Origin: Aequorivita vladivostokensis
GTDB taxonomy: Bacteria; Bacteroidota; Bacteroidia; Flavobacteriales; Flavobacteriaceae
Direction: 5' to 3'
Assembly (NCBI RefSeq): GCF_000952855.1
Contig: NZ_JSVU01000003.1
Coordinates: forward strand, 124,001-188,000
DNA: 64,000 nt
Below the pieces are notes generated by a model, which saw only the letters and a list, made by a program, of their open reading frames with translations, searched no databases and was not told where the DNA came from. Both the position numbers and the translations under genes were made by a program. This document shows positions 45,420-54,521 of this stretch, in pieces (the stretch's first letter is position 1; each line of letters opens with the position of its first letter).

Positions 45420-45545
45420 AGAATTAGTGGATAATGCACAAAGCAATATTTTTTGTGGGGATAGAAAATATTCTTGGTGCACTTTAAAGTTTACTAAGTT
45501 AGGTTTGTTAAAGAATCCCGGCCAATGGTCGGGATTCTTGTTTTA
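45420..45545 (+). ncRNA. Candidate structured small RNA (6S-like rod)
   Basis: About 125 bases between a consensus promoter and an intrinsic terminator, with no ORF. Nested pairings form one long rod: TTAGT (45424-45428) with ACTAA (45493-45497), TGCAC (45435-45439) with GTGCA (45477-45481), AATATTTT (45445-45452) with AAAATATT (45465-45472), separated by internal bubbles. The layout recalls 6S RNA, and a flavobacterial 6S-type family is known, but I have not aligned it. Confidence 0.5.
45511..45545 (+). terminator. Intrinsic terminator of the small RNA
   Basis: Arms 45511-45523 and 45527-45539 pair over 13 bp with one G-T wobble around the loop AAT, followed by GTTTT. It could also act on the tilS transcript from the other side, but no T run follows there. 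Confidence 0.75.
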
Positions 45546-45549
45546 ACTA

Positions 45550-46854
45550 TTAAGGCCTCCAAGTTATTTTCAAAATTTTACTTGAATTATCGGTTACCTT
45601 GAAACGGTCGTCCATTCTATGCCCGACTACCCAGACTATCTCTCCATCACTTAAAAGCAGCCAGATTTTTTCCTTTTCGTGCATGGGAATTTTCTCGTCC
45701 TTAAAAAATTTGCTCAATTTCTTCTTTCCCTTCATCCCAAAGGGCTGAAAAGTATCGCCCCGCTCCCACTTCCTGAGTTTTAATGGGAATTTCAGTTTTT
45801 CCGAAGCTACATAAATCAAGTTTTTTTCGGTTTCACCGATATATTTTGAAGGCTCTATTTTTAGAGTAATTGGCGCGGTGATTCCTTCTTCATAAATCAA
45901 AAATTCTTCCTTTGAATTTTCAGAATTAATTTCAGTTAAAATCAATTCGTCACGGTTTTTTAAAAGCCGGTGCGTTTTGGAAAAAACTTGTTTGCCTGTT
46001 TGCGCCTCCAATAAATTTGAAACATCATCCCACTCGGTAAATCCGAAACTTTTCAAAAGTTCATACAACAACGCTTCCGTATGCGGTAAGTCCTTTATTT
46101 TTGGAATGTTGATTTTATACGAATCGGGAGCTTGAGTAACAACCGAATTATACACCAAAGCCAAGTAATCTTCAATTAAATTTTGGGAGGCCAGCAAATT
46201 GTGCCGGGTTTTTTGGAAATTCTTCAAAACCGGCTCACTAGATTCCTTAAATTTTGGCAATACTTCCAAACGCAGTTTATTTCTGAGATAATCAGTTTTT
46301 TGGTTGCTACTGTCCTCGCGCCATTTTAGATTATTTGTTTCGGCATATTGCAAAATTTCCTCACGTGAAAAATCCAAAAGTGGTCTTATAATTTTATTGT
46401 TCTTTTTCGGAATTCCAGTAAAGCCGCTCAAGCCAGTCCCCCGAGAGAGATTGATGAAGAATGTTTCCAAATCATCGTCCAAATGATGGGCCGTTAGAAG
46501 ATAGTCATACTTGAAATTCTTTAAAATTTCCATAAACCAGCCGTAGCGCAGCTCACGGGCCGCCATTTGGGTTGAGATTTTATGCTCTTTGGCAAATTTT
46601 TGGGTGTCAAAAGTTTCGGCGAAAACCGGGATTTCCAAATTTTTTGCCAAGCCAATAACAAACATTTCATCCGCATCGCTTTCTTTTCCGCGCAGCGAAA
46701 AATTGCAGTGTGCCAACGCCATTTCGAAACTGAGATTTTTCACCAAGTGGGTTAGAACCACACTGTCAAGGCCACCGCTACAGGCAATGAGCAGTTTTTT
46801 TCCTTTTAAGAAAGAAAAATTGGTTTCAATATTTTTTGTGAATTGGGTCAGCAA
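45550..46854 (-). CDS. tilS: tRNA(Ile)-lysidine synthetase
   Basis: 434 aa. PP-loop SGGLDS at 26-31 binds ATP. LTAHHLDDDLETFFINLSRGTGLSGFTGI is the TilS signature. The C-terminal substrate domain contains LRKWERGDTFQPFGMKGKKKLSKFFKDEKIP. The enzyme attaches lysine to C34 of the AUA-reading tRNA and is essential. It begins 9 bp downstream of the DUF3307 stop. Confidence 0.97.
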   Translation of the reverse strand: MLTQFTKNIETNFSFLKGKKLLIACSGGLDSVVLTHLVKNLSFEMALAHCNFSLRGKESDADEMFVIGLAKNLEIPVFAETFDTQKFAKEHKISTQMAARELRYGWFMEILKNFKYDYLLTAHHLDDDLETFFINLSRGTGLSGFTGIPKKNNKIIRPLLDFSREEILQYAETNNLKWREDSSNQKTDYLRNKLRLEVLPKFKESSEPVLKNFQKTRHNLLASQNLIEDYLALVYNSVVTQAPDSYKINIPKIKDLPHTEALLYELLKSFGFTEWDDVSNLLEAQTGKQVFSKTHRLLKNRDELILTEINSENSKEEFLIYEEGITAPITLKIEPSKYIGETEKNLIYVASEKLKFPLKLRKWERGDTFQPFGMKGKKKLSKFFKDEKIPMHEKEKIWLLLSDGEIVWVVGHRMDDRFKVTDNSSKILKITWRP

Positions 46855-46863
46855 TCTTCTTAT

Positions 46864-47568
46864 TTAGAAAAAGTTTATGATTATTCCAGCAATTACGGCT
46901 ATTCCGAAACTGAGCATCGTACCGATAAGCACGTATTCGGTCTTTAAGGTTTCGTTATTTCCATAGCGAAGGATGGATTTTGCGGCAATTAAAAATCCCA
47001 CAGCTGAATATTGTGAAACTATGATAAACGTAAGGGTTAGAATACGCTCCAAAACGCCTATTACCTTTCCGGCATTGGGCATCTCATTATCGCTGCTGAC
47101 CTGTATTTCAGTAGCCTTGAACACTTCTCTTATAAAAATATTCGCGGGTTTTAGACAGACCAAATATCCCGTAATTATAAGTAAATATTTAAAATTGAGT
47201 GAAACCTCGATGGATGGGTTGATACCGTGCCATTTGTTAAATAGAACCACAACTATTACTAGTATTGCCAGATGGGCGGCCTGGTCTATAAAAAAGGCAT
47301 ATCTTCCAAAGTAACGACTGTTGTTGAGATGACGCTTGAATCCATCCAATATGAAGTGGGATATGGATATGATAGCCGCGGCCAATACAAAACTTAGCAG
47401 TAGGGAAAACAGCCACGCCAGTGCAAAACAAGCCAAGGCATGCCAATACAGAAAAGGACTTTTAAAGCCGATGGTGTTTTTTTGCTTCGCAAGTCTGTCG
47501 GTCTGGAAAAAATAATCCAAGCATAGGTGCGCGATGAACTGGAGCAGCAAAAGTTCCTTTAGTCCCAT
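46864..47568 (-). CDS. DUF3307 family membrane protein
   Basis: 234 aa with about six to seven membrane helices. The N-terminus LLLLQFIAHLCLDYFFQTDRLAKQKN and HFILDGFKRHL are typical of DUF3307. Function unknown. It starts 4 bp after satD and precedes tilS. In several bacteria DUF3307 and SatD genes are neighbours, which suggests a shared role that may include SatD-dependent control. Confidence 0.85.
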   Translation of the reverse strand: MGLKELLLLQFIAHLCLDYFFQTDRLAKQKNTIGFKSPFLYWHALACFALAWLFSLLLSFVLAAAIISISHFILDGFKRHLNNSRYFGRYAFFIDQAAHLAILVIVVVLFNKWHGINPSIEVSLNFKYLLIITGYLVCLKPANIFIREVFKATEIQVSSDNEMPNAGKVIGVLERILTLTFIIVSQYSAVGFLIAAKSILRYGNNETLKTEYVLIGTMLSFGIAVIAGIIINFF

Positions 47569-47572
47569 AGTT

Positions 47573-48259
47573 TTATTTTGAAATTACCATTTTGAAATAG
47601 TTAACCGCTTCATCAATGGCGTTCCAGCCCACGCTGGTGGAATGCTGATTGACTGCAGATTGCCCAATGCCGAGGCGCTTGGCTATTTCATCCTCTTGGT
47701 TGTTCAACAGTTTTAAATATAAAACCTCGCATTGCCGCGATGTGGCTTTACTCAGCAAAACGTCCAACAACGCCAGTAAAGGTTGAAAATTTTTATTTAA
47801 ATCCTCATCTTTAGACGCAAAAAACATGGTGTTTTTTATCACGATACGTTCCTTGTTATAGGTGGATTCTCCGCTAATTTCGCGGCCGGACAGGTAGATT
47901 GCCTCCCCATCTATAATACCTTGCTCGGGATTGTAGCGGCTCAACTCCCCATAACCTATTGCCAACCGTATGCCGTGGGTTTTGAACTGTTTTAAACGGT
48001 TATCCTCCTTTTTGTATTTCTTTACATCTATTGGAATGGCTTTCACAAAACTTTTTACGGCCAATGCTACCTGCAAGCCTTCAGACGCATTCGGAACAAC
48101 GCATTCCAAATAATCTCCTTTAATGATTCGACCATATGCATTAAATATCGTCTTCAAATCCTGGAGCAGAATTTTCAAATTTTCCTCCACGAGCTTACTG
48201 TCTTCAAGGCTTAAACTTGTGGATGAAATAATGTCGCCAGAGATTACTGAATAGGCCAT
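47573..48259 (-). CDS. SatD family protein with C-terminal helix-turn-helix
   Basis: 228 aa. The start MAYSVISGDIISSTSLSLEDSKLVEENLKILL and the segment IIKGDYLECVV are SatD-like. The C-terminal 60 residues (LLNNQEDEIAKRLGIGQSAVNQHSTSVGWNAIDEAVNYF) form a sigma-4/LuxR-like HTH, so it may bind DNA, plausibly its own promoter, where a 29-bp tandem repeat lies. Forms an operon with DUF3307. Confidence 0.85.
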   Translation of the reverse strand: MAYSVISGDIISSTSLSLEDSKLVEENLKILLQDLKTIFNAYGRIIKGDYLECVVPNASEGLQVALAVKSFVKAIPIDVKKYKKEDNRLKQFKTHGIRLAIGYGELSRYNPEQGIIDGEAIYLSGREISGESTYNKERIVIKNTMFFASKDEDLNKNFQPLLALLDVLLSKATSRQCEVLYLKLLNNQEDEIAKRLGIGQSAVNQHSTSVGWNAIDEAVNYFKMVISK

Positions 48260-48286
48260 TCCATGAAACTTTTTTCCAAAGATATA

Positions 48287-48314
48287 ATTTTATTAGCTAT
48301 TAAACTAATAAAAT
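48287..48314. promoter_or_regulatory. Perfect inverted repeat upstream of satD
   Basis: ATTTTATTAG (48287-48296) and CTAATAAAAT (48305-48314) with an 8-bp spacer, 27 bp upstream of the satD start. The right arm is also the start of the 29-bp repeat array. Confidence 0.5.
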
Positions 48315-48390
48315 ATGTTTATAAGTTAAAACACTAATAAATGGTGTTTATAAGTTTATTAACTAATAGGAAGTAATAATAAATCATCAA
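48304..48390. repeat. 29-bp tandem repeat in the satD promoter region
   Basis: ACTAATA recurs at 48304, 48333 and 48362, exactly 29 bp apart. GTTTATAAGTT recurs at 48317 and 48346, also 29 bp apart. Two well-matched units and a decayed third occupy the gap between pabB and satD. Iteron-like binding sites are the obvious reading. Confidence 0.75.
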
Positions 48391-48392
48391 AC

Positions 48393-49694
48393 CTAAAACT
48401 CCGTGTTCAAAACTTCCCGCATGGCCTTTGCTTTAAGTAGGCATTCCTCATATTCCTTTTCGGGAAGGGAATTAATGGTAATCGCGCTGCCCACGGAATA
48501 GCTCAAGTATTTTTTTGTAGCATTGTAGAGAATGCTTCTAATAACCACATTAAAATCAAAATCTCCCGACGGAGTAAAATATCCGATGGCTCCACTGTAG
48601 AGGCCGCGCTTTGCATCTTCAGTGTCCTCTATTATTCGCATGGCCGAAATTTTCGGAGCACCTGTCATACTGCCCATTGGGTACGTATTTCTCAAAATCT
48701 CCACACTCGAAAAATCTTGCGGCACAAGGCAGCTCACGGTCGAAATCATTTGATGGACCTGTTCAAAGGTATAAATGGTGCAAAGTTCATCTACGGTAAC
48801 GCTGCCCTTTTCGGCAATTCGTGACAAATCGTTGCGAACCAAATCGGTAATCATAATATTTTCACTGCGTTCTTTTGGGTCCGCGGCCAATTGCTGCGCC
48901 ATTTTTAAATCTTCCTCCTTATTTTTCAACCGTTTTGCCGTGCCTTTGATGGGTTGGGAAATTACAGTATTTCCCGTTCTTTTAAGATAGCGTTCCGGAG
49001 AGGCCGAAAGAGCAAATAGGTGGTTCAACTTCAAAAAGACTGAAAAGGGCGGTTTTGAAATTTCATTGAGCCGCCTAAAAATTTCAAAAGGAATGATTTC
49101 GGCGCCTTCCGAATAAAATTCCTGGCAAATGTTTGCTTCGTAAATATCGCCCCGACCAATGTGCCCAAGCACCTGATCAACCTTTTGGATATAACTATCT
49201 TTTGAAGTGCGAAGACTTATACTAATGGCTTTCGATGTTTCACCTTCATCGGGCTTTTGGGGTGTTTCCAAAATGGCTTCCCAATCTGTTTCAAATTCAT
49301 CGGCTACCATATTCAAATAGTGCATTTCAACACTGTCTTCAAAAAAAAGAAAAACCTTTTTTGGTTGAAAAAAATACAGCTCGGGGAAACCCAGTCCGTC
49401 AAAATTATTGGATGATAACTTTTCCACGTCATTTTTAAGGTCGTAGGTAAGATAACCGAAAACCCAATCCTTCGTAGTGGTTTGATATTCCTTCAAATTG
49501 TCAAAAGCGCTGTAGGTATCGGTTTTTATTGCCGTAAAGGCATCGACCGCCAAAATTGCCTGATAGGTTTCGTGCTTTTGTGAATAGTGGTTGCTATCCA
49601 TCCACACAACCTCATCAAACTGTTGTGCCCATTGCAGAAGGCGGATTTTGAAGTCTTCGTTTAAAGAAAAAGGAAATTTCTTTACGGTCCGCAT
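48393..49694 (-). CDS. pabB: Aminodeoxychorismate synthase component I / anthranilate synthase I family
   Basis: 433 aa chorismate-binding enzyme. The C-terminal domain has SRGxx-like YIQKVDQVLGHIGRGDIYEANICQEF, FSVFLKLNHLFALSASPERYLKRTGNTVISQPIKGTAKR, ENIMITDLVRNDLSRIAEKGSV and PMGSMTGAPKISAM. PIKGT (threonine-lysine region) favours PabB over TrpE. Makes aminodeoxychorismate for folate with a glutaminase encoded elsewhere. Its start overlaps the preceding stop by 1 bp. Confidence 0.9.
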   Translation of the reverse strand: MRTVKKFPFSLNEDFKIRLLQWAQQFDEVVWMDSNHYSQKHETYQAILAVDAFTAIKTDTYSAFDNLKEYQTTTKDWVFGYLTYDLKNDVEKLSSNNFDGLGFPELYFFQPKKVFLFFEDSVEMHYLNMVADEFETDWEAILETPQKPDEGETSKAISISLRTSKDSYIQKVDQVLGHIGRGDIYEANICQEFYSEGAEIIPFEIFRRLNEISKPPFSVFLKLNHLFALSASPERYLKRTGNTVISQPIKGTAKRLKNKEEDLKMAQQLAADPKERSENIMITDLVRNDLSRIAEKGSVTVDELCTIYTFEQVHQMISTVSCLVPQDFSSVEILRNTYPMGSMTGAPKISAMRIIEDTEDAKRGLYSGAIGYFTPSGDFDFNVVIRSILYNATKKYLSYSVGSAITINSLPEKEYEECLLKAKAMREVLNTEF

Positions 49695-50236
49695 TATTGT
49701 TCAAGTTGGTGTACAAAATTCTGGAGTACATCGGTAAAGCCCAACAAAAGTATTTCGTCTGAAATTGATTGATTTTCTTCCGAAAAATTATGTGAATAGG
49801 AAGGAAAACTAAAGCTTTCCACTACTATGGCGCCAAATCTGGGAAGGATGCTTTTTGTATATTCCAAAGCCGAGGCAGCACCACGTCTTCCATTGGAAGT
49901 ACTCATCAACATAACCTTTTTGCCGTCCAGAAAATTTCGGTCCAAACGGGAGAGCCAATCTATTGTATTTTTGAAATATGCCGAAACCATTCCATTGTGC
50001 TCGTTAACCGAAATAACCAGCGCATCGGCTTCCCTGATTTTGTTGTATAGCATTTTTAGATTTGCGGAATAGCCTTTTTCGCGTTCAATATCCTCTCCAA
50101 ACATGGGGAGGTCATAATCTGTCAACTTAATTATTTCCACATTCTGACCCGCAACCTGAGAAGCTGCAAAACTGACGAATTTATGGTTGATGGATTTACT
50201 GCTGTTGCTTCCCGCAAGGAATAATATTTTTTTCAT
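49694..50236 (-). CDS. NADPH-dependent FMN reductase family flavoprotein
   Basis: 180 aa flavodoxin-like fold. The phosphate loop is AGSNSSKSINHKFVSFAA; SVNEHNGMVSAYFKNTIDWLSR and VMLMSTSNGRRGAASALEY are typical of NAD(P)H:FMN reductases and related quinone or azo reductases. Physiological substrate unknown. Translationally coupled to pabB. Confidence 0.9.
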   Translation of the reverse strand: MKKILFLAGSNSSKSINHKFVSFAASQVAGQNVEIIKLTDYDLPMFGEDIEREKGYSANLKMLYNKIREADALVISVNEHNGMVSAYFKNTIDWLSRLDRNFLDGKKVMLMSTSNGRRGAASALEYTKSILPRFGAIVVESFSFPSYSHNFSEENQSISDEILLLGFTDVLQNFVHQLEQ

Positions 50237-50264
50237 CTGCCAAAGTTATTGAAAACTGAAATGT

Positions 50265-50299
50265 AAAAAAACCCGCGCCAAATAAAATTGACGCGGGTT
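50265..50299 (-). terminator. Intrinsic terminator of the M36 protease gene
   Basis: Arms 50270-50280 and 50289-50299 (AACCCGCG core) with one mismatch; on the minus strand the hairpin is followed by a run of T (complement of A 50265-50271). Confidence 0.85.
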
Positions 50300-50322
50300 A
50301 TTAGAATATAACTATTTACAAC

Positions 50323-53300
50323 TTATTGTTTCACGATACGCTTTACAATACTTGTATTTTCTGCATTTATTTTTACAAAATACATTCCAGTTGCAAGACT
50401 TTCCAAAGAGAAATTGGTTTCCATTCCCGCTTCTGTCAAGTCTATTGATTTAATAACTCTTCCCTTCACATCTGTAATAACTGCGTTACTAAGTTGTGTA
50501 GACGTTTTATTCAACAACGTGAGTTCGCCAGTAGTTGGGTTTGGATATAATAAAATATTATTGGCAAATTCATTATCACCAAGTCCCAAAATCTCATCTA
50601 CGGTAACCGTAAATGTACAAGTGTCTTCATTTCCTGCACCATCGGTCGCAGTCATTGTCATTGTGGTAACGCCAGGGCCAACCATTGTTCCAGCCGCAGG
50701 ATCTTGAGTAATTGCAGGGTCAGGGCAGTTGTCGGTTGCAGTTGCTATAGTTGTATAATCAGGTAATTGATACTGCTCTCCCTGGTTTACCTCTACCATT
50801 ACATCCGCAGGACAGGTTAGAACAGGATTCTCAGTTTCAGCGGTCACTTCTGTTTCGGTGCGTGCACCGGCACAACCAGGTGTTCCTAAATTGATATCGC
50901 TATTTGGCGTTCCGAAATCTGAATTTTCACAAATACCAGACCAGTCGGCTGCAGTGTCTGTATCACCAACCCTTCTATAAGAATCGGAACCACAATCGGT
51001 CACCAACGAAGCACCTACACCAGTCCAATCCAGGTCTGCTGCGGTAATGTTAAATCCAGAAATAGTTACGTTAAATCCAGCAATCTCAGAAGCACTGAAA
51101 TTCCAAAATACAGAATCAACTACGTTTCCACTTGGGTCAATTATTAATATCCATCCCGTTCCCGAATTGTCCCAGAATATATTATTGCCCCAGTATCCGG
51201 CACCACTGTCATCGTTCCAATCCATAACGGAATTGGCAGCCATACTTCCCAGATTTTTAACAATTGAATTTACTGAGTTGATATTTGTATAAGGAGTATC
51301 ACTTACCGCTACCTTATAGCCCGTATAATCGGTAGCTATGCCTACATTCTGAATTTCCAATCTATCCGGAGCCTGTAAATTTATTTCTGAAATAACCAAT
51401 TGTGATAATGGTCCAGGGGCACTTTCCTGTGCATAAACGGTAGTGGTTCCCACAGGAGTAAATGTATATGATTCACCTTCAAAAAGAAAGTTTCCACCGG
51501 TTGGAGCATCGAACCACCTAATTATATTAGAAGGATCATTTAGGGTTGCCGTTACTGTTACAGGTTCACCCACACAGAAATCTGTAACTCCTGTGGTAGT
51601 TGGCCCTGCAGGTACGGCAAGTACCTCAATAGTATCTGTAGCAGAAGACGCCACGGAACAAGGTCCTGAAGGAACGTCATAAGTAACTGTGTGAACTCCT
51701 ACGCCGGCCGCTGCGGGATCAAAAGTAAAAGTAGAACCGTTACCGTTATCTGTTACACCGGGACCACTATATGTACCACCGCTTGGTGATCCTCCACCCA
51801 AATCAGTAAGCACCTCAGATGATGCGCATACTTCATCAAGAATAGAAAGGGAAGCAGTTTGAGAAGGAGTATCAAAGGCTTGTGTTCCATCACTTCTACT
51901 TCCTGATGAGCCTTGGTTTGCACTGAAACCTAATCCTCTCTTTGCAAAAGCATCCCACAGTAAGCATTCATTGGCGCCACCATAAAGGGCTTGGTCAGCA
52001 GCAAAAATTGCGTCACGACCATCCACAAAACCAGGACTACAAGGCTGTAATTTCATACCTTCTATAACTAAGGCCATAGCTTGAATGTTTCCGGCATCTT
52101 GGTTCACGTCTCCGGTAAAATTGTAAATATCAGCATCAAATCCGTGCTCATCTATTAGGGCCCAAGTTACTTCCCAAAGCATTGTAGCCCATACTGAACC
52201 AACGCCATGCGGCACAGCTGCAGTTTTAATAAAATCGTAAGTTTGAGGATTTACTCCCATATCAGTGGTATAAGGATAATCACGAATACCACCACCTCCT
52301 TGACCTTGGCCAAAAAGATATGTTCCTACCGCCCTGGCATCAGTGCCAGTATCACCCGGCTCAATTGTCATTAACACTCCGAAGAAATCACTCCAGCCTT
52401 CTCCCATCTGTTCTGCATTTTGCAAACATCCGGCAGCTGATGGACCTCCGGTCAAACGGTTTGAGATACCATGGCCATATTCGTGGATAATCACAAGGTT
52501 GTCGTAATCACCATCCTTGTCGCCACATATATACATTTGCATCGTAGGATTTCCACCATCTGGTGGAGTTCCAAAGTTAGCGTTACAGGTACCTGAACCG
52601 TCCTGTGCCTCGGCATTTACAGAGTCACTTCCCGCGCCTCCGTTGCCATAGTTATTTTCTTGGAAGTTACCGCCCACTTCGTCAAAACCATACTGGTACA
52701 TCACGTCGTGTATAATGTTATTCATATAAAAAAGATTGGTTATGGCAGCATCTTCATATTGGTTTCCACTAGTATAAATTTGACTGAACGGATATCCCGT
52801 GAATTCCAAATTGGCACCGGCATCAGGTTGGTATCCCGGATTGTTACCATCTTCATAAGCATTCACATTATTACCACGGGTAGTGGTAAATTCAGCACCG
52901 GCCACGCCATTAGTATCGTGCCATCCAAAAGGAGAGGCAGTAGCGTTGGCTGGTTGAACCTCAATAGTGCGAGCCCCGTAATATGGACTTTCCAGAGGTA
53001 GCGCGAAAACTTCATAACATTCTGTACAGGCAGCGGTAGACTCTGCAATCAATTCATCATAATTGGGAATATCATACAAATTAGCATTAAAATTCATTTC
53101 CTTTACATCATTGCTATGATCGTGGTGCGTGGCACAGCTTACCATCCAGTTTGCCTGATTTACAATAGCTCCAGTATTGGCATCAATTCTTAAACTCCAC
53201 CAATCTTGTTGGCTTTTTTCCTGAATTGAAATGTCCCAAGTAAGTACCAGCCCATCATTATCAGTGATTGCGTACATCAACTTAGCAGGAATTGGGCTAA

Positions 53301-53769
53301 GGGAAATTCCGCCATCGCTTAATAAGGTTTTTCTATCAACACCGGAAGCTCTTTCCAAAACTGAAAAAGAATCTGTAATTGAATAGTTAAAATGCGAAGC
53401 CGCAGCCTGAATCGCTTGTACCGCAGTAAGTGCAGGAGCATTTGACCCTGTGCGCTTTTGTGCGGTATTCTTCACAAATTTACTGTCTTTTGATACTACC
53501 TTACCATTGGATGTAAGGTGTATGCTGGATTCGGTACCATAAATTTCAATCCCATCTAAAGTTTGTCTGAAATAAATGTGCTGAATACCACTTTTCTTGC
53601 TGAAGGTTTCGCTGGTTACTTGCCACTGCGCGTCTTGTGGTAATAAATCATTCTGTTCTACAAAATGATTTAGTTGTTGGTCAATTGCTCTCGAAAAATT
53701 TTGAGCAGCCAAGGCGCCCGAAAACATGAGCAAGATGACCAAGAATAAACTCTGGGTAACTTTTTTCAT
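50323..53769 (-). CDS. Secreted M36 (fungalysin-type) metallopeptidase with HYR repeat and T9SS sorting domain
   Basis: 1148 aa. Signal peptide (MKKVTQSLFLVILLMFSGALAAQ), FTP propeptide region to about 190, then the M36 catalytic domain with zinc motif HEYGH at 429-433 and a downstream EGWSDFFGV glutamate. After about 630 come Ig-like/lamin-tail domain (ISEINLQAPDRLEIQNVG) and an HYR-like repeat (ETENPVLTCPADVMVEVNQG). The last 75 residues (ILLYPNPTTGELTLLNKTS to IVKRIVKQ) are a type A T9SS sorting signal. A cell-surface or released protease for protein degradation. Confidence 0.95.
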   Translation of the reverse strand: MKKVTQSLFLVILLMFSGALAAQNFSRAIDQQLNHFVEQNDLLPQDAQWQVTSETFSKKSGIQHIYFRQTLDGIEIYGTESSIHLTSNGKVVSKDSKFVKNTAQKRTGSNAPALTAVQAIQAAASHFNYSITDSFSVLERASGVDRKTLLSDGGISLSPIPAKLMYAITDNDGLVLTWDISIQEKSQQDWWSLRIDANTGAIVNQANWMVSCATHHDHSNDVKEMNFNANLYDIPNYDELIAESTAACTECYEVFALPLESPYYGARTIEVQPANATASPFGWHDTNGVAGAEFTTTRGNNVNAYEDGNNPGYQPDAGANLEFTGYPFSQIYTSGNQYEDAAITNLFYMNNIIHDVMYQYGFDEVGGNFQENNYGNGGAGSDSVNAEAQDGSGTCNANFGTPPDGGNPTMQMYICGDKDGDYDNLVIIHEYGHGISNRLTGGPSAAGCLQNAEQMGEGWSDFFGVLMTIEPGDTGTDARAVGTYLFGQGQGGGGIRDYPYTTDMGVNPQTYDFIKTAAVPHGVGSVWATMLWEVTWALIDEHGFDADIYNFTGDVNQDAGNIQAMALVIEGMKLQPCSPGFVDGRDAIFAADQALYGGANECLLWDAFAKRGLGFSANQGSSGSRSDGTQAFDTPSQTASLSILDEVCASSEVLTDLGGGSPSGGTYSGPGVTDNGNGSTFTFDPAAAGVGVHTVTYDVPSGPCSVASSATDTIEVLAVPAGPTTTGVTDFCVGEPVTVTATLNDPSNIIRWFDAPTGGNFLFEGESYTFTPVGTTTVYAQESAPGPLSQLVISEINLQAPDRLEIQNVGIATDYTGYKVAVSDTPYTNINSVNSIVKNLGSMAANSVMDWNDDSGAGYWGNNIFWDNSGTGWILIIDPSGNVVDSVFWNFSASEIAGFNVTISGFNITAADLDWTGVGASLVTDCGSDSYRRVGDTDTAADWSGICENSDFGTPNSDINLGTPGCAGARTETEVTAETENPVLTCPADVMVEVNQGEQYQLPDYTTIATATDNCPDPAITQDPAAGTMVGPGVTTMTMTATDGAGNEDTCTFTVTVDEILGLGDNEFANNILLYPNPTTGELTLLNKTSTQLSNAVITDVKGRVIKSIDLTEAGMETNFSLESLATGMYFVKINAENTSIVKRIVKQ

Positions 53770-53821
53770 TTTTTTTTGATTTGTTTGGATTAATATTAGC
53801 CTGTAAGTTGGTTAAGTTCTG

Positions 53822-53851
53822 TAAAGCTATTAAAATTTAGTTTTTTCACAA
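53822..53851 (-). promoter_or_regulatory. Candidate M36 gene promoter
   Basis: On the minus strand TTG (53851-53849) and TAGCTTTA (53829-53822) are 19 bp apart, close to the TTG/TAnnTTTG consensus, about 52 bp before the start codon. Confidence 0.45.
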
Positions 53852-53949
53852 CATTTTCTTAAAATACTGATGAAATTTAACATAGTGGATTTCAAAATTT
53901 GCAATTTGACATTCCTATTCCAGGAAAAATAAAATTCTTAAAAACTTTC

Positions 53950-53959
53950 GTTACATTTA
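53950..53959 (+). promoter_or_regulatory. GTTACATTTA box upstream of the ECF sigma gene
   Basis: The same 10-mer lies upstream of the DUF4331 operon (58297-58306, minus strand), in both cases preceded by TTAAAAAC. It ends 22 bp before the sigma gene ATG. Confidence 0.45.
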
Positions 53960-53981
53960 CTAGCAAGAAAATCAACATTTC

Positions 53982-54515
53982 ATGGAACAACCCAATAATC
54001 TCATTACTGAGATGCAAGGCGGGAACGAGAAAGCTTTCTCCCAATTATATACAATGTACAGTGAAGCCATATATGGTATAATCTATAGTATTGTTTTAGA
54101 TGAAGCAACTGCCGAAGAACTTTTACAGGATGTTTTTATAAAAATTTGGAACAATGCAGGCTCCTATTCAATAGAAAAAGGACGCTTCTTTACCTGGCTT
54201 CTGAACATTGCACGAAACACCGCAATCGATGAGACCCGATCCAAAGCTTTCAAAAATTCCAGAAAAAACCTAAGTACAACAAACTTCGTAGATATACTAT
54301 CATCCTCAGATAGTTTAAACAGAAAAACCAATGCCATAGGCATAAAGAAATTTGTTGACGCGCTAAAACCTGCTTGTATTAAAATAATAGACCTTTTATA
54401 TTTTAAGGGCTTTACACAAGCAGAAGCCTCAAAGACACTTGACATACCGTTAGGAACATTAAAAACAAGAAACCGTACCTGTATAAATGAATTACGGGTA
54501 ATGGTCTTAGGATAA
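53982..54515 (+). CDS. ECF-type RNA polymerase sigma factor
   Basis: 177 aa. Region 2 at about 20-90 (YTMYSEAIYGIIYSIVLDEATAEELLQDVFIKIWNNAGSYS, then FFTWLLNIARNTAIDETRSK). Region 4 at 120-172 (ACIKIIDLLYFKGFTQAEASKTLDIPLGTLKTRNRTCINEL). Directs RNA polymerase to a small regulon. Followed after 6 bp by a membrane anti-sigma factor. SigK-like ECF factors paired with RskA-type anti-sigmas are the closest known arrangement. Confidence 0.95.
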   Translation: MEQPNNLITEMQGGNEKAFSQLYTMYSEAIYGIIYSIVLDEATAEELLQDVFIKIWNNAGSYSIEKGRFFTWLLNIARNTAIDETRSKAFKNSRKNLSTTNFVDILSSSDSLNRKTNAIGIKKFVDALKPACIKIIDLLYFKGFTQAEASKTLDIPLGTLKTRNRTCINELRVMVLG

Positions 54516-54521
54516 AATAAT

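Noticed and set aside
48304-48390. CRISPR-like or replication-origin iterons
   Set aside because: Only two to three 29-bp units without spacers; no replication initiator gene nearby. Promoter operator is simpler.
53899-54081. 60-aa plus-strand frame overlapping the sigma gene start
   Set aside because: Different frame from the sigma factor and no homology visible; explained by the A/T-rich leader.
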